Source: Cohnella hashimotonis (GTDB taxonomy: Bacteria > Bacillota > Bacilli > Paenibacillales > Paenibacillaceae). Taken from it: a stretch of DNA of 64,000 nucleotides. This document shows, one piece after another, positions 56,513 to 64,000 of the stretch. The translations under genes were made by a program, and so were the position numbers. Under the pieces are notes generated by a model, which saw only the letters and a list, made by a program, of their open reading frames with translations, was not told the DNA's origin and searched no databases. Numbering within the stretch: position 1 is the first letter of the stretch; every line of letters begins with the position of its first letter. Location: positions 3,038,001-3,102,000 of the forward strand of contig NZ_JAGRPV010000001.1 of assembly GCF_030014955.1 (NCBI RefSeq), in the 5' to 3' direction.

Positions 56513-56626
56513 ATGTGCGTATGTGATGATGTGCATTTGGGCGATTCGAAAGCGCGAGTCGCATATTTTCGGCCGCCGGTTGGAAAAATATAACCATCGC
56601 GGGTTCTTCTGGGGAGGGCATCTCAT

Positions 56627-58213
56627 TTGAGACGATTGAGGAAATGGATGCGACGGAAACCGAAGTCTCCCGCCGTGTTGGAGGCAAACGCTGCGGGAGG
56701 CGAGGAAAGCGAGGCGCTGACCGCGCAATTGGACCGGAACGAAGCGACGTTCCGGCGCATTTTCAAGGACTGCGCCGATATCGTCTTTCGCAGCGTCCGC
56801 ATGGACGGACAAGAACGGCTGCTCATCGTCTACATATCCAGTCTTGTGAATGAACAGACGATCGACGATCATATCTTAAAGCCATTGATGTCCAAGGCGG
56901 GCATCCATTCAGCCGGCACGAACCGCCCGGAAGCGGAAGCGTTGAAGGAGCGGATGATTAGCGCAGGTTCAGCGAGCATATCGTCAGATGTAAACGAACT
57001 CGTGCGGCAGATCTTGAACGGTCAAGCGGCCGTGCTTCAGGATGCGGACAGCGACGCATTGGTCGTGAAGGCTGACGGCACGAAGCAGAGAAGCGTGGAA
57101 GAGCCTTCCTCCGAGCCCGTCATCAGCGGGCCGAGAGACGGCTTCAACGAGAACATTTCCACCAACATCGGATTGCTGCGCAGGAGGCTGAAGACGCCCC
57201 GTCTCAAAATGGAATCGGGCACGATCGGAGAGCTGTCCCGGACGCAAGTCGTACTGGCTTATATCGCGGGGATCGCGACGGAAGCGCTGCTTGCAGAGGT
57301 GCGAGCCAGGGTGGTACGCATTCGAATCGACGGTGTGCTGGATTCCGGATATATCGAAGAATTCATCGAAGACCTCCCGTACTCCCCCTTCCCGCAAACG
57401 CACAGCACGGAGCGCCCCGACGTCGTTGCTGCGGAGCTTCTGGAAGGAAAAGTCGCGCTGCTGGTGGACAATACGCCGTTCGCGCTCCTTGTACCCATGA
57501 CATTCTGGACCGGTCTGCAAGCGAGCGAGGATTATTATGTTCGTTGGCCGATCGCCACCTTCGTTCGCTGGATCCGCTTCCTGTTCATATTTATCGCTAT
57601 CTTTGCGCCTTCGTTATATGTAGCGGTTACGACCTTTCATCAGGAAATGATCCCCACCAATCTGGTGCTGAGCATCGCCTCCGCCAGAGAAGCCGTGCCG
57701 TTTCCGGCTTTTTTCGAAGCGCTGCTGATGGAGATCGTATTCGAAGCGCTGCGGGAAGCGGGCATTCGACTGCCCAAACAGATCGGGCAAGCGATCAGCA
57801 TCGTTGGCGCGTTGGTTATCGGTCAGGCGGCCGTACAAGCGGGCATCATATCCGCGCCGGTCGTTATCATCGTATCGATCACGGGCATCGCCACGTTTAC
57901 GATCCCGCGCTACAGCTTTGCGAGCGGCGTCCGGCTGCTGCGCTTTCCGATCCTGGTTCTGGCCGGCACGCTCGGGCTGTACGGGATCGTGCTTGGATTC
58001 TTAAGTATCGTGCTGCATCTAGGCGCCTTGCGCTCGTTCGGCGTTCCTTACTTGACGCCGCTCGCCCCTATTCAGCTAGCGAGCTTGAAGGATATTCTCA
58101 TCCGTGCGCCGATCTGGGCGAAGCGGCATCGCCCGCAGGCGACGGGCACGTCGAACCGGGTTCGCGAGCCGGGGGGGCAGCAGCCAGGGCCGCATCGCGG
58201 GAGGCGACCATGA
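56627..58213 (+). CDS. gerA: GerA-family spore germination receptor, A subunit
   Basis: The 528-residue A subunit of a nutrient germinant receptor has a soluble N-terminal region (about 1-310; FRRIFKDCADIVFRSV, then RTQVVLAYIAGIA) and a membrane region of about 4-5 segments. LVPMTFWTGLQASEDYYVRW is the conserved loop and ATFTIPRYSFASGVRLLRFPI lies late. It starts at TTG, 8 bases after GGGGAGGG. The stop overlaps the gerC start (ATGA). It resides in the spore inner membrane. Confidence 0.93.
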   Translation: MRRLRKWMRRKPKSPAVLEANAAGGEESEALTAQLDRNEATFRRIFKDCADIVFRSVRMDGQERLLIVYISSLVNEQTIDDHILKPLMSKAGIHSAGTNRPEAEALKERMISAGSASISSDVNELVRQILNGQAAVLQDADSDALVVKADGTKQRSVEEPSSEPVISGPRDGFNENISTNIGLLRRRLKTPRLKMESGTIGELSRTQVVLAYIAGIATEALLAEVRARVVRIRIDGVLDSGYIEEFIEDLPYSPFPQTHSTERPDVVAAELLEGKVALLVDNTPFALLVPMTFWTGLQASEDYYVRWPIATFVRWIRFLFIFIAIFAPSLYVAVTTFHQEMIPTNLVLSIASAREAVPFPAFFEALLMEIVFEALREAGIRLPKQIGQAISIVGALVIGQAAVQAGIISAPVVIIVSITGIATFTIPRYSFASGVRLLRFPILVLAGTLGLYGIVLGFLSIVLHLGALRSFGVPYLTPLAPIQLASLKDILIRAPIWAKRHRPQATGTSNRVREPGGQQPGPHRGRRP

Positions 58214-59379
58214 AGCGCTTGCCGCAAGCTTGCCTGCTGCTGTCCGCGTGGCTGCTGAGCGGCTGCTGGGACCGAACCGAGATCAACGATCTGGCTTTTA
58301 TCACCGGATCGGCCTTCGATCTGACCGATAACGGACAGTATTTGCTGTCGCTGCAGATCGCGATACCCTCGGCCACGTCGGGCGGAGGCACGGGCGGCGG
58401 ACCGCAGCAGAAGTTTTTTGTCCTGTCGGCCACCGGAAAAAACGCGAACGAAGCTTTTGAAAAGCTGCAGAAAAAAAGCTCCCGCAAGCTGTTCACCGCT
58501 CACCGCAGCGTGATCTTCGTCGGCGAATCGCTGGGAAGGCAAGGCATGAATGGCGTGCTCGACGTATTTGTCCACGATCCGAGACAGCGTTTGCGAACCT
58601 ACATTATGGTAGTGAAGGGAGGCGAAGCGCGGGAGGTGCTGCAGTCGAAATATCCTTTTGACCAGGTGCCGATGGAAGCGGTCAAAGAAATGGAAGGCCA
58701 GCAAAGCGAGATTTCGACCAATCTGCGCGATTTCTTCATGTCGTCGTCAAGCGATGGAATCGATCCCGTCGTCGGCGCCATCGAGGTTGAACCGGAAAGA
58801 AAAGATTCGGGCAGAACAGGCTTGTTCAAGCTGGCGGGGTCTGGCGTTTTCAAGGAAACGAAAATGGTCGGATTGCTGGACGGATCGGAAACGGACGGCC
58901 TGCATTGGGCTCAAAACCATATGAAAAACGGTAGAATCAACGCGGAGCTGCCCGATGGTCTAGGCAACGTGGGGATTCTCGTGACGCATGCCGAACGGAA
59001 AATTACAGCCGACACAAAAGGGGAGCGAATTCGATTTGAACTCCTGCTGGAAGGAAAAGCCATGTTGTTTGAAAATAATTCGAAGCTGGATATCTCGCGT
59101 CCGAAAAACATCGCACGGGTGGAGCGCGCACTGGAAACAAAAGCGGAGAAGCAAGTGCTGGACGTTCTGATCAGGCTCCAAAAACAGTACGGCGCGGACC
59201 CTGTGGGATTCGGCCTGTTTCTTCATCAAAACAAGCCGAAACAATGGAAAGCGATGCAAAATCATTGGGAACAATCGTTTACAAAGGCCAACATTAAGGT
59301 TGTCGTGAAGCTGAATGTCGGTGGTGCCGGCATGGCCGGTCCTCCTCTACAATGGAACCAGAAGGAGATTCGGGAATGA
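58210..59379 (+). CDS. gerC: GerC-family spore germination lipoprotein
   Basis: The 389-residue C subunit has the signal MKRLPQACLLLSAWLLSGC, with lipobox Cys19 directly before WDRTEINDLAFITG, the family's hallmark opening. FTAHRSVIFVGESLGRQG and FEKLQKKSSRKL are also typical. It overlaps the preceding gerA and the next small gene by ATGA each. It is anchored at the outer face of the spore inner membrane. Confidence 0.92.
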   Translation: MKRLPQACLLLSAWLLSGCWDRTEINDLAFITGSAFDLTDNGQYLLSLQIAIPSATSGGGTGGGPQQKFFVLSATGKNANEAFEKLQKKSSRKLFTAHRSVIFVGESLGRQGMNGVLDVFVHDPRQRLRTYIMVVKGGEAREVLQSKYPFDQVPMEAVKEMEGQQSEISTNLRDFFMSSSSDGIDPVVGAIEVEPERKDSGRTGLFKLAGSGVFKETKMVGLLDGSETDGLHWAQNHMKNGRINAELPDGLGNVGILVTHAERKITADTKGERIRFELLLEGKAMLFENNSKLDISRPKNIARVERALETKAEKQVLDVLIRLQKQYGADPVGFGLFLHQNKPKQWKAMQNHWEQSFTKANIKVVVKLNVGGAGMAGPPLQWNQKEIRE

Positions 59380-59603
59380 CCGTTTACACCGCAATGTACG
59401 CGATCTTGGGCGCGATATGGACGATCGCGCGCATGCGATCGTTGCTCGCCGCACAAAAAAACAAGGAAGCAGCCGTATACGGAGGTACGATGCTCCTTGC
59501 CCTCGTCACCGGGTCCTTGTTGCTGTTAGACGTCAAGCTGCCGAGCTTTATTCTCCCGGTTCAGCGGCTCCTGGAGCCGATCGGGCAGTTTCTATTGCAG
59601 TAA
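59376..59603 (+). CDS. Small two-span membrane protein, probable germination receptor D subunit
   Basis: The 75-residue protein has two hydrophobic segments (about 2-18 and 36-55) separated by a basic loop (ARMRSLLAAQKNKEAA). It is translationally coupled to gerC. Small two-span D subunits accompany several GerA-type receptors in other Bacillales and modulate their activity; the assignment is by size, topology and position. The last 12 bases overlap the convergent gerB 3' end. Confidence 0.7.
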   Translation: MTVYTAMYAILGAIWTIARMRSLLAAQKNKEAAVYGGTMLLALVTGSLLLLDVKLPSFILPVQRLLEPIGQFLLQ

Positions 59604-60695
59604 GGAAGAAGTCGTTTTTCTTCTTGCAGCGTCGACAGCCAGAAGCACCAGCGGGATAACGGTTTGATTCGCAAAAGCCAGCACCGGAAACGTAAAAACG
59701 AGATAATTGAGCAGCGCGGCGGCGTTCGGAAAAATCCAGACGGATCCGACGAGGGACAGCAGCGCAAGCGGTAATACGAGGTCCCGATAATCGCGGATTC
59801 CGAAAAGCCTACCGACGCACACGCTGAATATGAACACGGATACCGCTATTTTTACAAAACAACCGATAACCCAAGTGGCAACCGCGATTGCCTCAAGACG
59901 CTCGAAGGAGCCTTCGATCCCGATATATTGCACGACGCTCAGGAACGAGTAAGTCAATTTACCGGTCAACGGGCCGAGGATCATAATCGTAAGCATGATC
60001 AAGCTGACGGACATCAAGGTGACGCCGGACAAGGCAATGATCGAAGGCTTCCGCGCGTTGCCGGACGACTGATAATAAGGGAGGAGCCATCCCAAAATAA
60101 ACACCTGGTTCATAAAGCCGCCAGCCGGATTAATGGCGCCCTGCAGCACCGGAAGGGGGCCGTTTTCCATCACGGGCTTGAGTAGATGCGCATTCGCTTC
60201 CGAGATCGTCAGAATCAGGAGCGGGATAAACATGACGAGCAGCAGCAGCGTCAAAAACTCGTTGGACCTGGCGATGACTTCGATGCCCAATAAAGCCGCT
60301 GCGCCGCTCAAGACGAGCAAGGTCAGGCTGATCACGGTAAAGGGGGTCTCCGGGAGCAGCAGCGTGCCGACAAATCCCGTATGCTGCATCGTAATAGTCG
60401 AGATTGAAATAAACCAATAATAGGCGTAGTTGGCCGAAACTATTTTCCCCAGCCATTTCCCTAGAATTCGAGTGCTGTATTGTTCGACGGTCAATCCGGG
60501 ATACCGCCTCGACAGCTCGCACATGACTGCAATGCTTAGGAAACCGGTCGCGGACGCGATCAGCTCCGAGATCCAGGCGTCCTGCATGGCAAACATGACG
60601 GTAAAAGAAGGGACCGTCAACAAGTTCGTGGAGATGATAAATGTAAAAATCAAAAAGCCTAGCTGTGTGCTGCTGATTTTCTCCGTGGCTTGCAT
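59592..60695 (-). CDS. gerB: GerB-family spore germination permease
   Basis: The 367-residue APC-superfamily-like protein has ten membrane segments, beginning EKISSTQLGFLIFTFIISTN. NAYYW-type and LLPYYQSSGNARKP stretches match GerAB proteins, which form the germinant-binding channel. It is encoded on the opposite strand to gerA and gerC with overlapping 3' ends, whereas most clusters are collinear ABC. The ribosome binding site is weak (GGAG 12 bases away). Separate promoters are therefore needed for A/C/D and for B. Confidence 0.9.
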   Translation of the reverse strand: MQATEKISSTQLGFLIFTFIISTNLLTVPSFTVMFAMQDAWISELIASATGFLSIAVMCELSRRYPGLTVEQYSTRILGKWLGKIVSANYAYYWFISISTITMQHTGFVGTLLLPETPFTVISLTLLVLSGAAALLGIEVIARSNEFLTLLLLVMFIPLLILTISEANAHLLKPVMENGPLPVLQGAINPAGGFMNQVFILGWLLPYYQSSGNARKPSIIALSGVTLMSVSLIMLTIMILGPLTGKLTYSFLSVVQYIGIEGSFERLEAIAVATWVIGCFVKIAVSVFIFSVCVGRLFGIRDYRDLVLPLALLSLVGSVWIFPNAAALLNYLVFTFPVLAFANQTVIPLVLLAVDAARRKTTSSLLQ

Positions 60696-60833
60696 GTCGG
60701 CTATTGACGCTCCATTTCCTGGAAAAGATGTTCCAAGTATTCGCCCTGCGTCACGCGATTATACGCTTAGGCTGGTGTAACACATCCGCTCCGCCTTCAA
60801 TATGATGACCTAGACATCTAAAGAGGTGAGCCA

Positions 60834-61277
60834 ATGGCAGTCGTAAAAGCGAGACAACAGGATATCGATATGTTGGCCAGATTGCTTCGCGCAGAGGCGG
60901 AGACAGAAGGCGAAATGGGGATGCTTCTTGTCGGAAATGTCGGCATTAACCGGGTACGGGCGAATTGCTCGGATTTCAAAGGAATCCGGACCATCCCGCA
61001 GATGATCAACCAGCCGCATGCGTTCGAAGCGCTGCAGCATGGGATGTTCTATCAAAGCGCAAGGGACAGGGAACGGCGTCTTGCACAGCGGGCCGTCAAC
61101 GGTGAGCGGAATTGGCCTGGCGAATTCTCCCTGTGGTATTTCCGACCGGGTTCGTTCGAAAATCCCGGACCTTGTCCGGACACCTGGTATGATCAGCCGC
61201 TTGTAGGACGTTGGAAGAAGCATTGTTTTTATCAACCGACCGTAGAGGAATGTGAAAATATTTTCAACACGTTTTAA
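60834..61277 (+). CDS. cwlJ: CwlJ/SleB-type spore cortex hydrolase
   Basis: The 147-residue Hydrolase_2 (SleB/CwlJ) domain protein has no signal peptide or peptidoglycan-binding domain, as in CwlJ. The N-terminal block LARLLRAEAETEGEMGMLLVGNVGINRV contains the catalytic Glu. The end FWYFRP-like region (SLWYFRPG, CFYQPTVEECENIFN) is typical. AAAGAGGTG precedes the ATG. It is divergent from gerB by 138 bp, placing cortex lysis next to a germinant receptor. Confidence 0.9.
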   Translation: MAVVKARQQDIDMLARLLRAEAETEGEMGMLLVGNVGINRVRANCSDFKGIRTIPQMINQPHAFEALQHGMFYQSARDRERRLAQRAVNGERNWPGEFSLWYFRPGSFENPGPCPDTWYDQPLVGRWKKHCFYQPTVEECENIFNTF

Positions 61278-61298
61278 CAAACAGGTTCTCACAAAAAA

Positions 61299-61326
61299 GG
61301 ACGGCGCCTCTCGGCACCGTCCTCTT
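61299..61326. terminator. Hairpin after cwlJ
   Basis: GGACGGCGCC-TCTC-GGCACCGTCC is flanked by an A-run on the left and TCTTCC on the right. It is convergent, between cwlJ and the MATE gene, and most effective for the MATE gene's minus-strand transcript, where it is followed by TTTTTT. Confidence 0.65.
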
Positions 61327-61354
61327 CCGCGCAATCCTTGCCAGTCATCTTCCG

Positions 61355-62716
61355 TCAATGCGATATCATGGAAGTCGCAGGCGCTTTTCCCGATTTGACG
61401 CGCGCCTTGCTCCAATCCAGCTTCACGTACCGCAAGCCATTGGCCAGCGCAGCCAGCACCATGTTGCTGCAGAGCGCAATCCAGGCGCCGACCTGGCCGT
61501 AATCCAGCACGACCGTCAGCAGGAGCGTAAGCGGGATGAAAATAATCCAGTTCAGAACGAAAGCCACGCGGGACAGATACGTCGTATCCCCAATGCCGCG
61601 CAGACCGCCGCCGAAAATAATGCCGGACGTATTGAACAGCTGGATGAACGCCGCCAGATGAATGAGCGGAATGACGGCCATGTACACAGCCTTTTCCGGC
61701 GTATACAGCTTCGCAATCGGAAGGGCGAAGATGAACATCAGGATGGAGATGAGTATCATGAGCAGGACGCCGAGGACGACGGTCATCAGCCCGAAGCGCT
61801 TGGCCTCAGCATGCCGTCCTTTTCCGATCTCTTGACCGGTGCCGATCGTTGCCGCTGCCCCAAAGCCGTTAGATGGCATAAAGCCGAACGAGAGGATGTT
61901 CAACGCAATTTCGTTCGCCGCGATGGCGACCGTCCCGAGGCGGGAAATGCACATCGTAAACACCAGCATCCCCAAGCTGTTGGACATTTCCATCATGCTT
62001 AGCTTCGCGCTCTCGAACACCATCAGCTTGACCTGCTTGCGGTCGAAGCGTTCGCGAGTACGGGTCAGCATCGTGGCATTTAAATAGCCGTAATACACCC
62101 ACAGGCACATGCCGAGCTGAACGACTTCCGCAAGCAGTATACTCCACGCGGCGCCTTGAAGCCCCATGTCCGGAAACCCGTATTTTCCGTAAGCCAGCAC
62201 ATAGGTCAGCACGACCACCAGCCCGCTGTTGATGAGCGCGATCGTCATTGGCGTCTTCGTATCGCCGATGGCGCGCAGGTAGGCGAAGAAAGCACCGCTA
62301 AAGATGCCGAGGACGAGCGCGATCATTCGGATCATCACATAATCGGCGCCAAGCGCGACGATCTCGTCGTTCAGACCCATCGCCCTTAGTATGAGCTCGG
62401 GCGCGAGCAGACTGCCCGCCAGCAAAATGAACGCGAGAACGCCGGTCAACACTAACGCGATTTGCATCCGCTGGTTGGCGAGACGCATTTCGCCGGAGCC
62501 ATAGTTTTGAGCCACCAGATAATTGATCGCATTTTGAATGCCGGCGCACAACGCCCACATATTGTATATCAAAATGTTCGTTACACCGACGACCGCGATT
62601 GCGGCCGCGCCAAGCTTCCCTACAATCATCAAAACGAGCAAGCCCGTAAAAGTCATCGATGAGAACGTAGCGATGGATGGTAAAGCGAGTTGCAAGATTC
62701 GTTTTGCCAGCTGCAC
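61355..62716 (-). CDS. MATE-family multidrug/metabolite exporter
   Basis: The 453-residue antiporter has twelve membrane segments in two halves. LQLALPSIATFSSMTFTGLL and AATIGTGQEIGKGRHAEAKR are typical MatE blocks. It exports cationic drugs or metabolites using H+ or Na+ gradients. It starts at GTG with AGGAGG 10 bases upstream. The closest types are NorM/YeeO-like. It stands alone between cwlJ and the phosphatase gene. Confidence 0.9.
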   Translation of the reverse strand: MQLAKRILQLALPSIATFSSMTFTGLLVLMIVGKLGAAAIAVVGVTNILIYNMWALCAGIQNAINYLVAQNYGSGEMRLANQRMQIALVLTGVLAFILLAGSLLAPELILRAMGLNDEIVALGADYVMIRMIALVLGIFSGAFFAYLRAIGDTKTPMTIALINSGLVVVLTYVLAYGKYGFPDMGLQGAAWSILLAEVVQLGMCLWVYYGYLNATMLTRTRERFDRKQVKLMVFESAKLSMMEMSNSLGMLVFTMCISRLGTVAIAANEIALNILSFGFMPSNGFGAAATIGTGQEIGKGRHAEAKRFGLMTVVLGVLLMILISILMFIFALPIAKLYTPEKAVYMAVIPLIHLAAFIQLFNTSGIIFGGGLRGIGDTTYLSRVAFVLNWIIFIPLTLLLTVVLDYGQVGAWIALCSNMVLAALANGLRYVKLDWSKARVKSGKAPATSMISH

Positions 62717-62987
62717 TTCAATTATGCCTCCTGCCCATGGTGGGTTGCGTTAGACGCTTGTCGTGTCCACGCAACATAAGCCCTATTATAAACGGGTGTT
62801 CACAGATATTCATAGCGGGAATTTTAAGTCGATTGTGAACGGTGGTGAATTCAGGGATACATAGAATACATTATGTAAACAGCTTGGAAGAGCGATCACA
62901 GCAAGGCAGTTCATTCACGATCGCGCCGCCTCATTGCAAGCTAGAAGCAAGGAGCAGGGAGCAGGGCTATACCTGCTCCTTTACTGT
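62717..62987. other. Intergenic region with terminator-like hairpin
   Basis: It contains the MATE promoter region on the minus strand and, at 62958-62979, GGAGCAGG / CCTGCTCC with a 6-base loop just after the phosphatase stop. The hairpin lacks a clear T-run on the minus strand. No gene was seen. Confidence 0.45.
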
Positions 62988-63575
62988 TTATCCTTCGTTT
63001 CCGAGACGGTTTAATTCCTCCAGGGATAACCTTGCGACCACTTCAAATCCCTTTCCGCGCCCATGAGGCCGCACAACAACCGTTCCCATGTCAGAGATTG
63101 GACCGAGTCCCACTCCTGCAGGGAAGCTGTGGGAAATAATAACTTTGTTGCCCCCCTTAGGCGGCTGCTCTTCCAAGGCCTTGCTCAGGTTGTATAATAT
63201 GCTTGCTTGTTCCATCTGATTCAAATGGCCGCTCAGTCTATAGATGTCATAGCCTAACGGATCGACTTGAATATTTTCTGTTCTGAAAGCCAGCGCAGCG
63301 GTTTCGATGGCTCTGCAAAACGGGCTGGCCACAATCGGAAACGCAACCGGAATCCGTTGTCTTTTAAAGATATCTCCGTACCACATAGCCTGCATTCTTC
63401 CCAAGGCAGAGAGATTGCGCTGCGTCGTACAATCTTGAAAGCTTAAGTTTGCTTGGTCCGAGCCTTCGGTTGCTTCCCCATGTCTGGAATAGAAAATGAA
63501 GCCTCCTTCCCGAAGTGAATCCAACAATGCCCGTTGGAAGGATCTTGTGTACTGAACGCCATATCGTTCTGTCAA
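62988..63575 (-). CDS. Histidine phosphatase family protein
   Basis: The 195-residue phosphoglycerate-mutase-like protein has the nucleophile motif FYSRHGEA, the second-half VIISHSFPAG with the distal His, and SPFCRAIETA with the conserved Arg. It starts at TTG, 7 bases after AAGGGGTG. The substrate is unknown; the group includes broad-specificity phosphatases. Codon use is less GC-rich than its neighbours. Confidence 0.82.
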   Translation of the reverse strand: MTERYGVQYTRSFQRALLDSLREGGFIFYSRHGEATEGSDQANLSFQDCTTQRNLSALGRMQAMWYGDIFKRQRIPVAFPIVASPFCRAIETAALAFRTENIQVDPLGYDIYRLSGHLNQMEQASILYNLSKALEEQPPKGGNKVIISHSFPAGVGLGPISDMGTVVVRPHGRGKGFEVVARLSLEELNRLGNEG

Positions 63576-63763
63576 AGTTTAGCACCCCTTAAAATTTACC
63601 GCCTAAGGTGTAGAGACATCTATACGGTATGCGACGTGACGCTGAAAGGTCATTTTTTAGCAATCTATCGCGACATCGAAGGCATGCTTTCGCCAACTTC
63701 CGTCCTGCGATCGAGATATGTTAAACTGACAGCAGATAAACGAGAATGCGTAGGAGGCTCGGC

Positions 63764-64000
63764 ATGCTGGCTCGCGAAAGGCATAATAAAATCATCCAAA
63801 TGCTGCATCGTCAGCAATTCGTCAAAGCGAACGATTTGATGAAGGCATTCGGCGTTTCCTTCGAGACGATAAGAAGAGATCTGGAGCGCTTGGAAAAAGA
63901 CAGCTATTTGATAAGAGTGCACGGCGGAGCCACGCTGCCGGACAACGAATATCGAAACGAGATGCCCTTCACGGTTCGGGAACAGGAGATGAAGCAGGAA
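63764..64000 (+). CDS. DeoR-family regulator, 5' part only (runs off the right edge)
   Basis: The 79 visible codons start at ATG, 6 bases after AGGAGG, and encode the DeoR winged helix: MLARERHNKIIQMLHRQQF, FGVSFETIRRDLERLEK and IRVHGGATL. The sensing domain lies outside the window. It is a paralogue of the DeoR protein of the sugar operon at 14209 but clearly distinct in sequence. Confidence 0.88.
   Translation, partial: MLARERHNKIIQMLHRQQFVKANDLMKAFGVSFETIRRDLERLEKDSYLIRVHGGATLPDNEYRNEMPFTVREQEMKQE

Overview
The window looks like a chromosomal segment of a GC-rich, endospore-forming Firmicute of the Paenibacillaceae (Cohnella or Paenibacillus type). This is inferred from gene content: a GerA-type germination cluster with a CwlJ-like hydrolase, two YesM/YesN-type two-component systems tied to CUT1 sugar ABC transporters, a Gram-positive glycine-cleavage operon with split GcvP and a tandem glycine riboswitch, and consistently strong AGGAGG-like ribosome binding sites. 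Most genes are visibly GC-rich. About 310-2340 is a sharp AT-rich exception.

Region 1 (1-5650): after a partial unknown gene there is a complete but rearranged ComQXPA quorum-sensing locus. A 59-codon pheromone precursor, comX, lies on the minus strand with a GTG start. It is divergent from a comP-comA-comQ operon. In Bacillus the order is comQ-comX-comP-comA. The AT-rich block covers comX and the membrane sensor half of comP and stops before the kinase core, which suggests a pherotype cassette swap. A FusB/FBP-type EF-G-binding gene follows, behind a possible leader peptide with mutually exclusive hairpins.

Region 2 (6041-14200): endonuclease IV, then the gcvT-gcvPA-gcvPB operon under a tandem glycine riboswitch, a divergent threonine-aldolase-like gene, an erythromycin-esterase-family gene and a 55-residue orphan.

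Region 3 (14209-24270): a DeoR regulator divergent from an eight-gene sugar-catabolism operon. It encodes a Gfo/Idh/MocA dehydrogenase, a zinc alcohol dehydrogenase, an FGGY kinase, an AroE-like protein, a cupin phosphoglucose isomerase, a 2-hydroxyacid dehydrogenase, a TIM-barrel epimerase and an L-fucose-isomerase-like enzyme. No aldolase or transporter is present, and the substrate is not known.

Region 4 (24330-28190): four exact-period 62-bp tandem repeats carrying palindromes, a secreted tyrosine phosphatase, a COG4705-like membrane protein, and a small operon with a secreted unknown, a 32-residue membrane peptide and a PAP2 phosphatase.

Region 5 (28190-50420): a 1686-residue secreted heparinase-II/III-type polysaccharide lyase, then solute-binding protein, two permeases, YesM and YesN. 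The lyase and the binding protein share a conserved 46-bp upstream element. An M20 amidohydrolase and a diacylglycerol-glucosyltransferase-like gene come next, then a second YesM/YesN-ABC set in the order kinase, regulator, binding protein, permeases.

Region 6 (50537-56510): glyoxalase-fold protein, HxlR regulator, DODA-type dioxygenase, then ribA-like, ribD and a luciferase-like flavin oxidoreductase without the other riboflavin genes, and an aldo/keto reductase.

Region 7 (56627-64000): gerA, gerC and a small gerD-like gene convergent with gerB, a CwlJ-like hydrolase, a MATE exporter, a histidine phosphatase, and the start of a second DeoR regulator. I saw no rRNA, tRNA, CRISPR array, insertion sequence or prophage.
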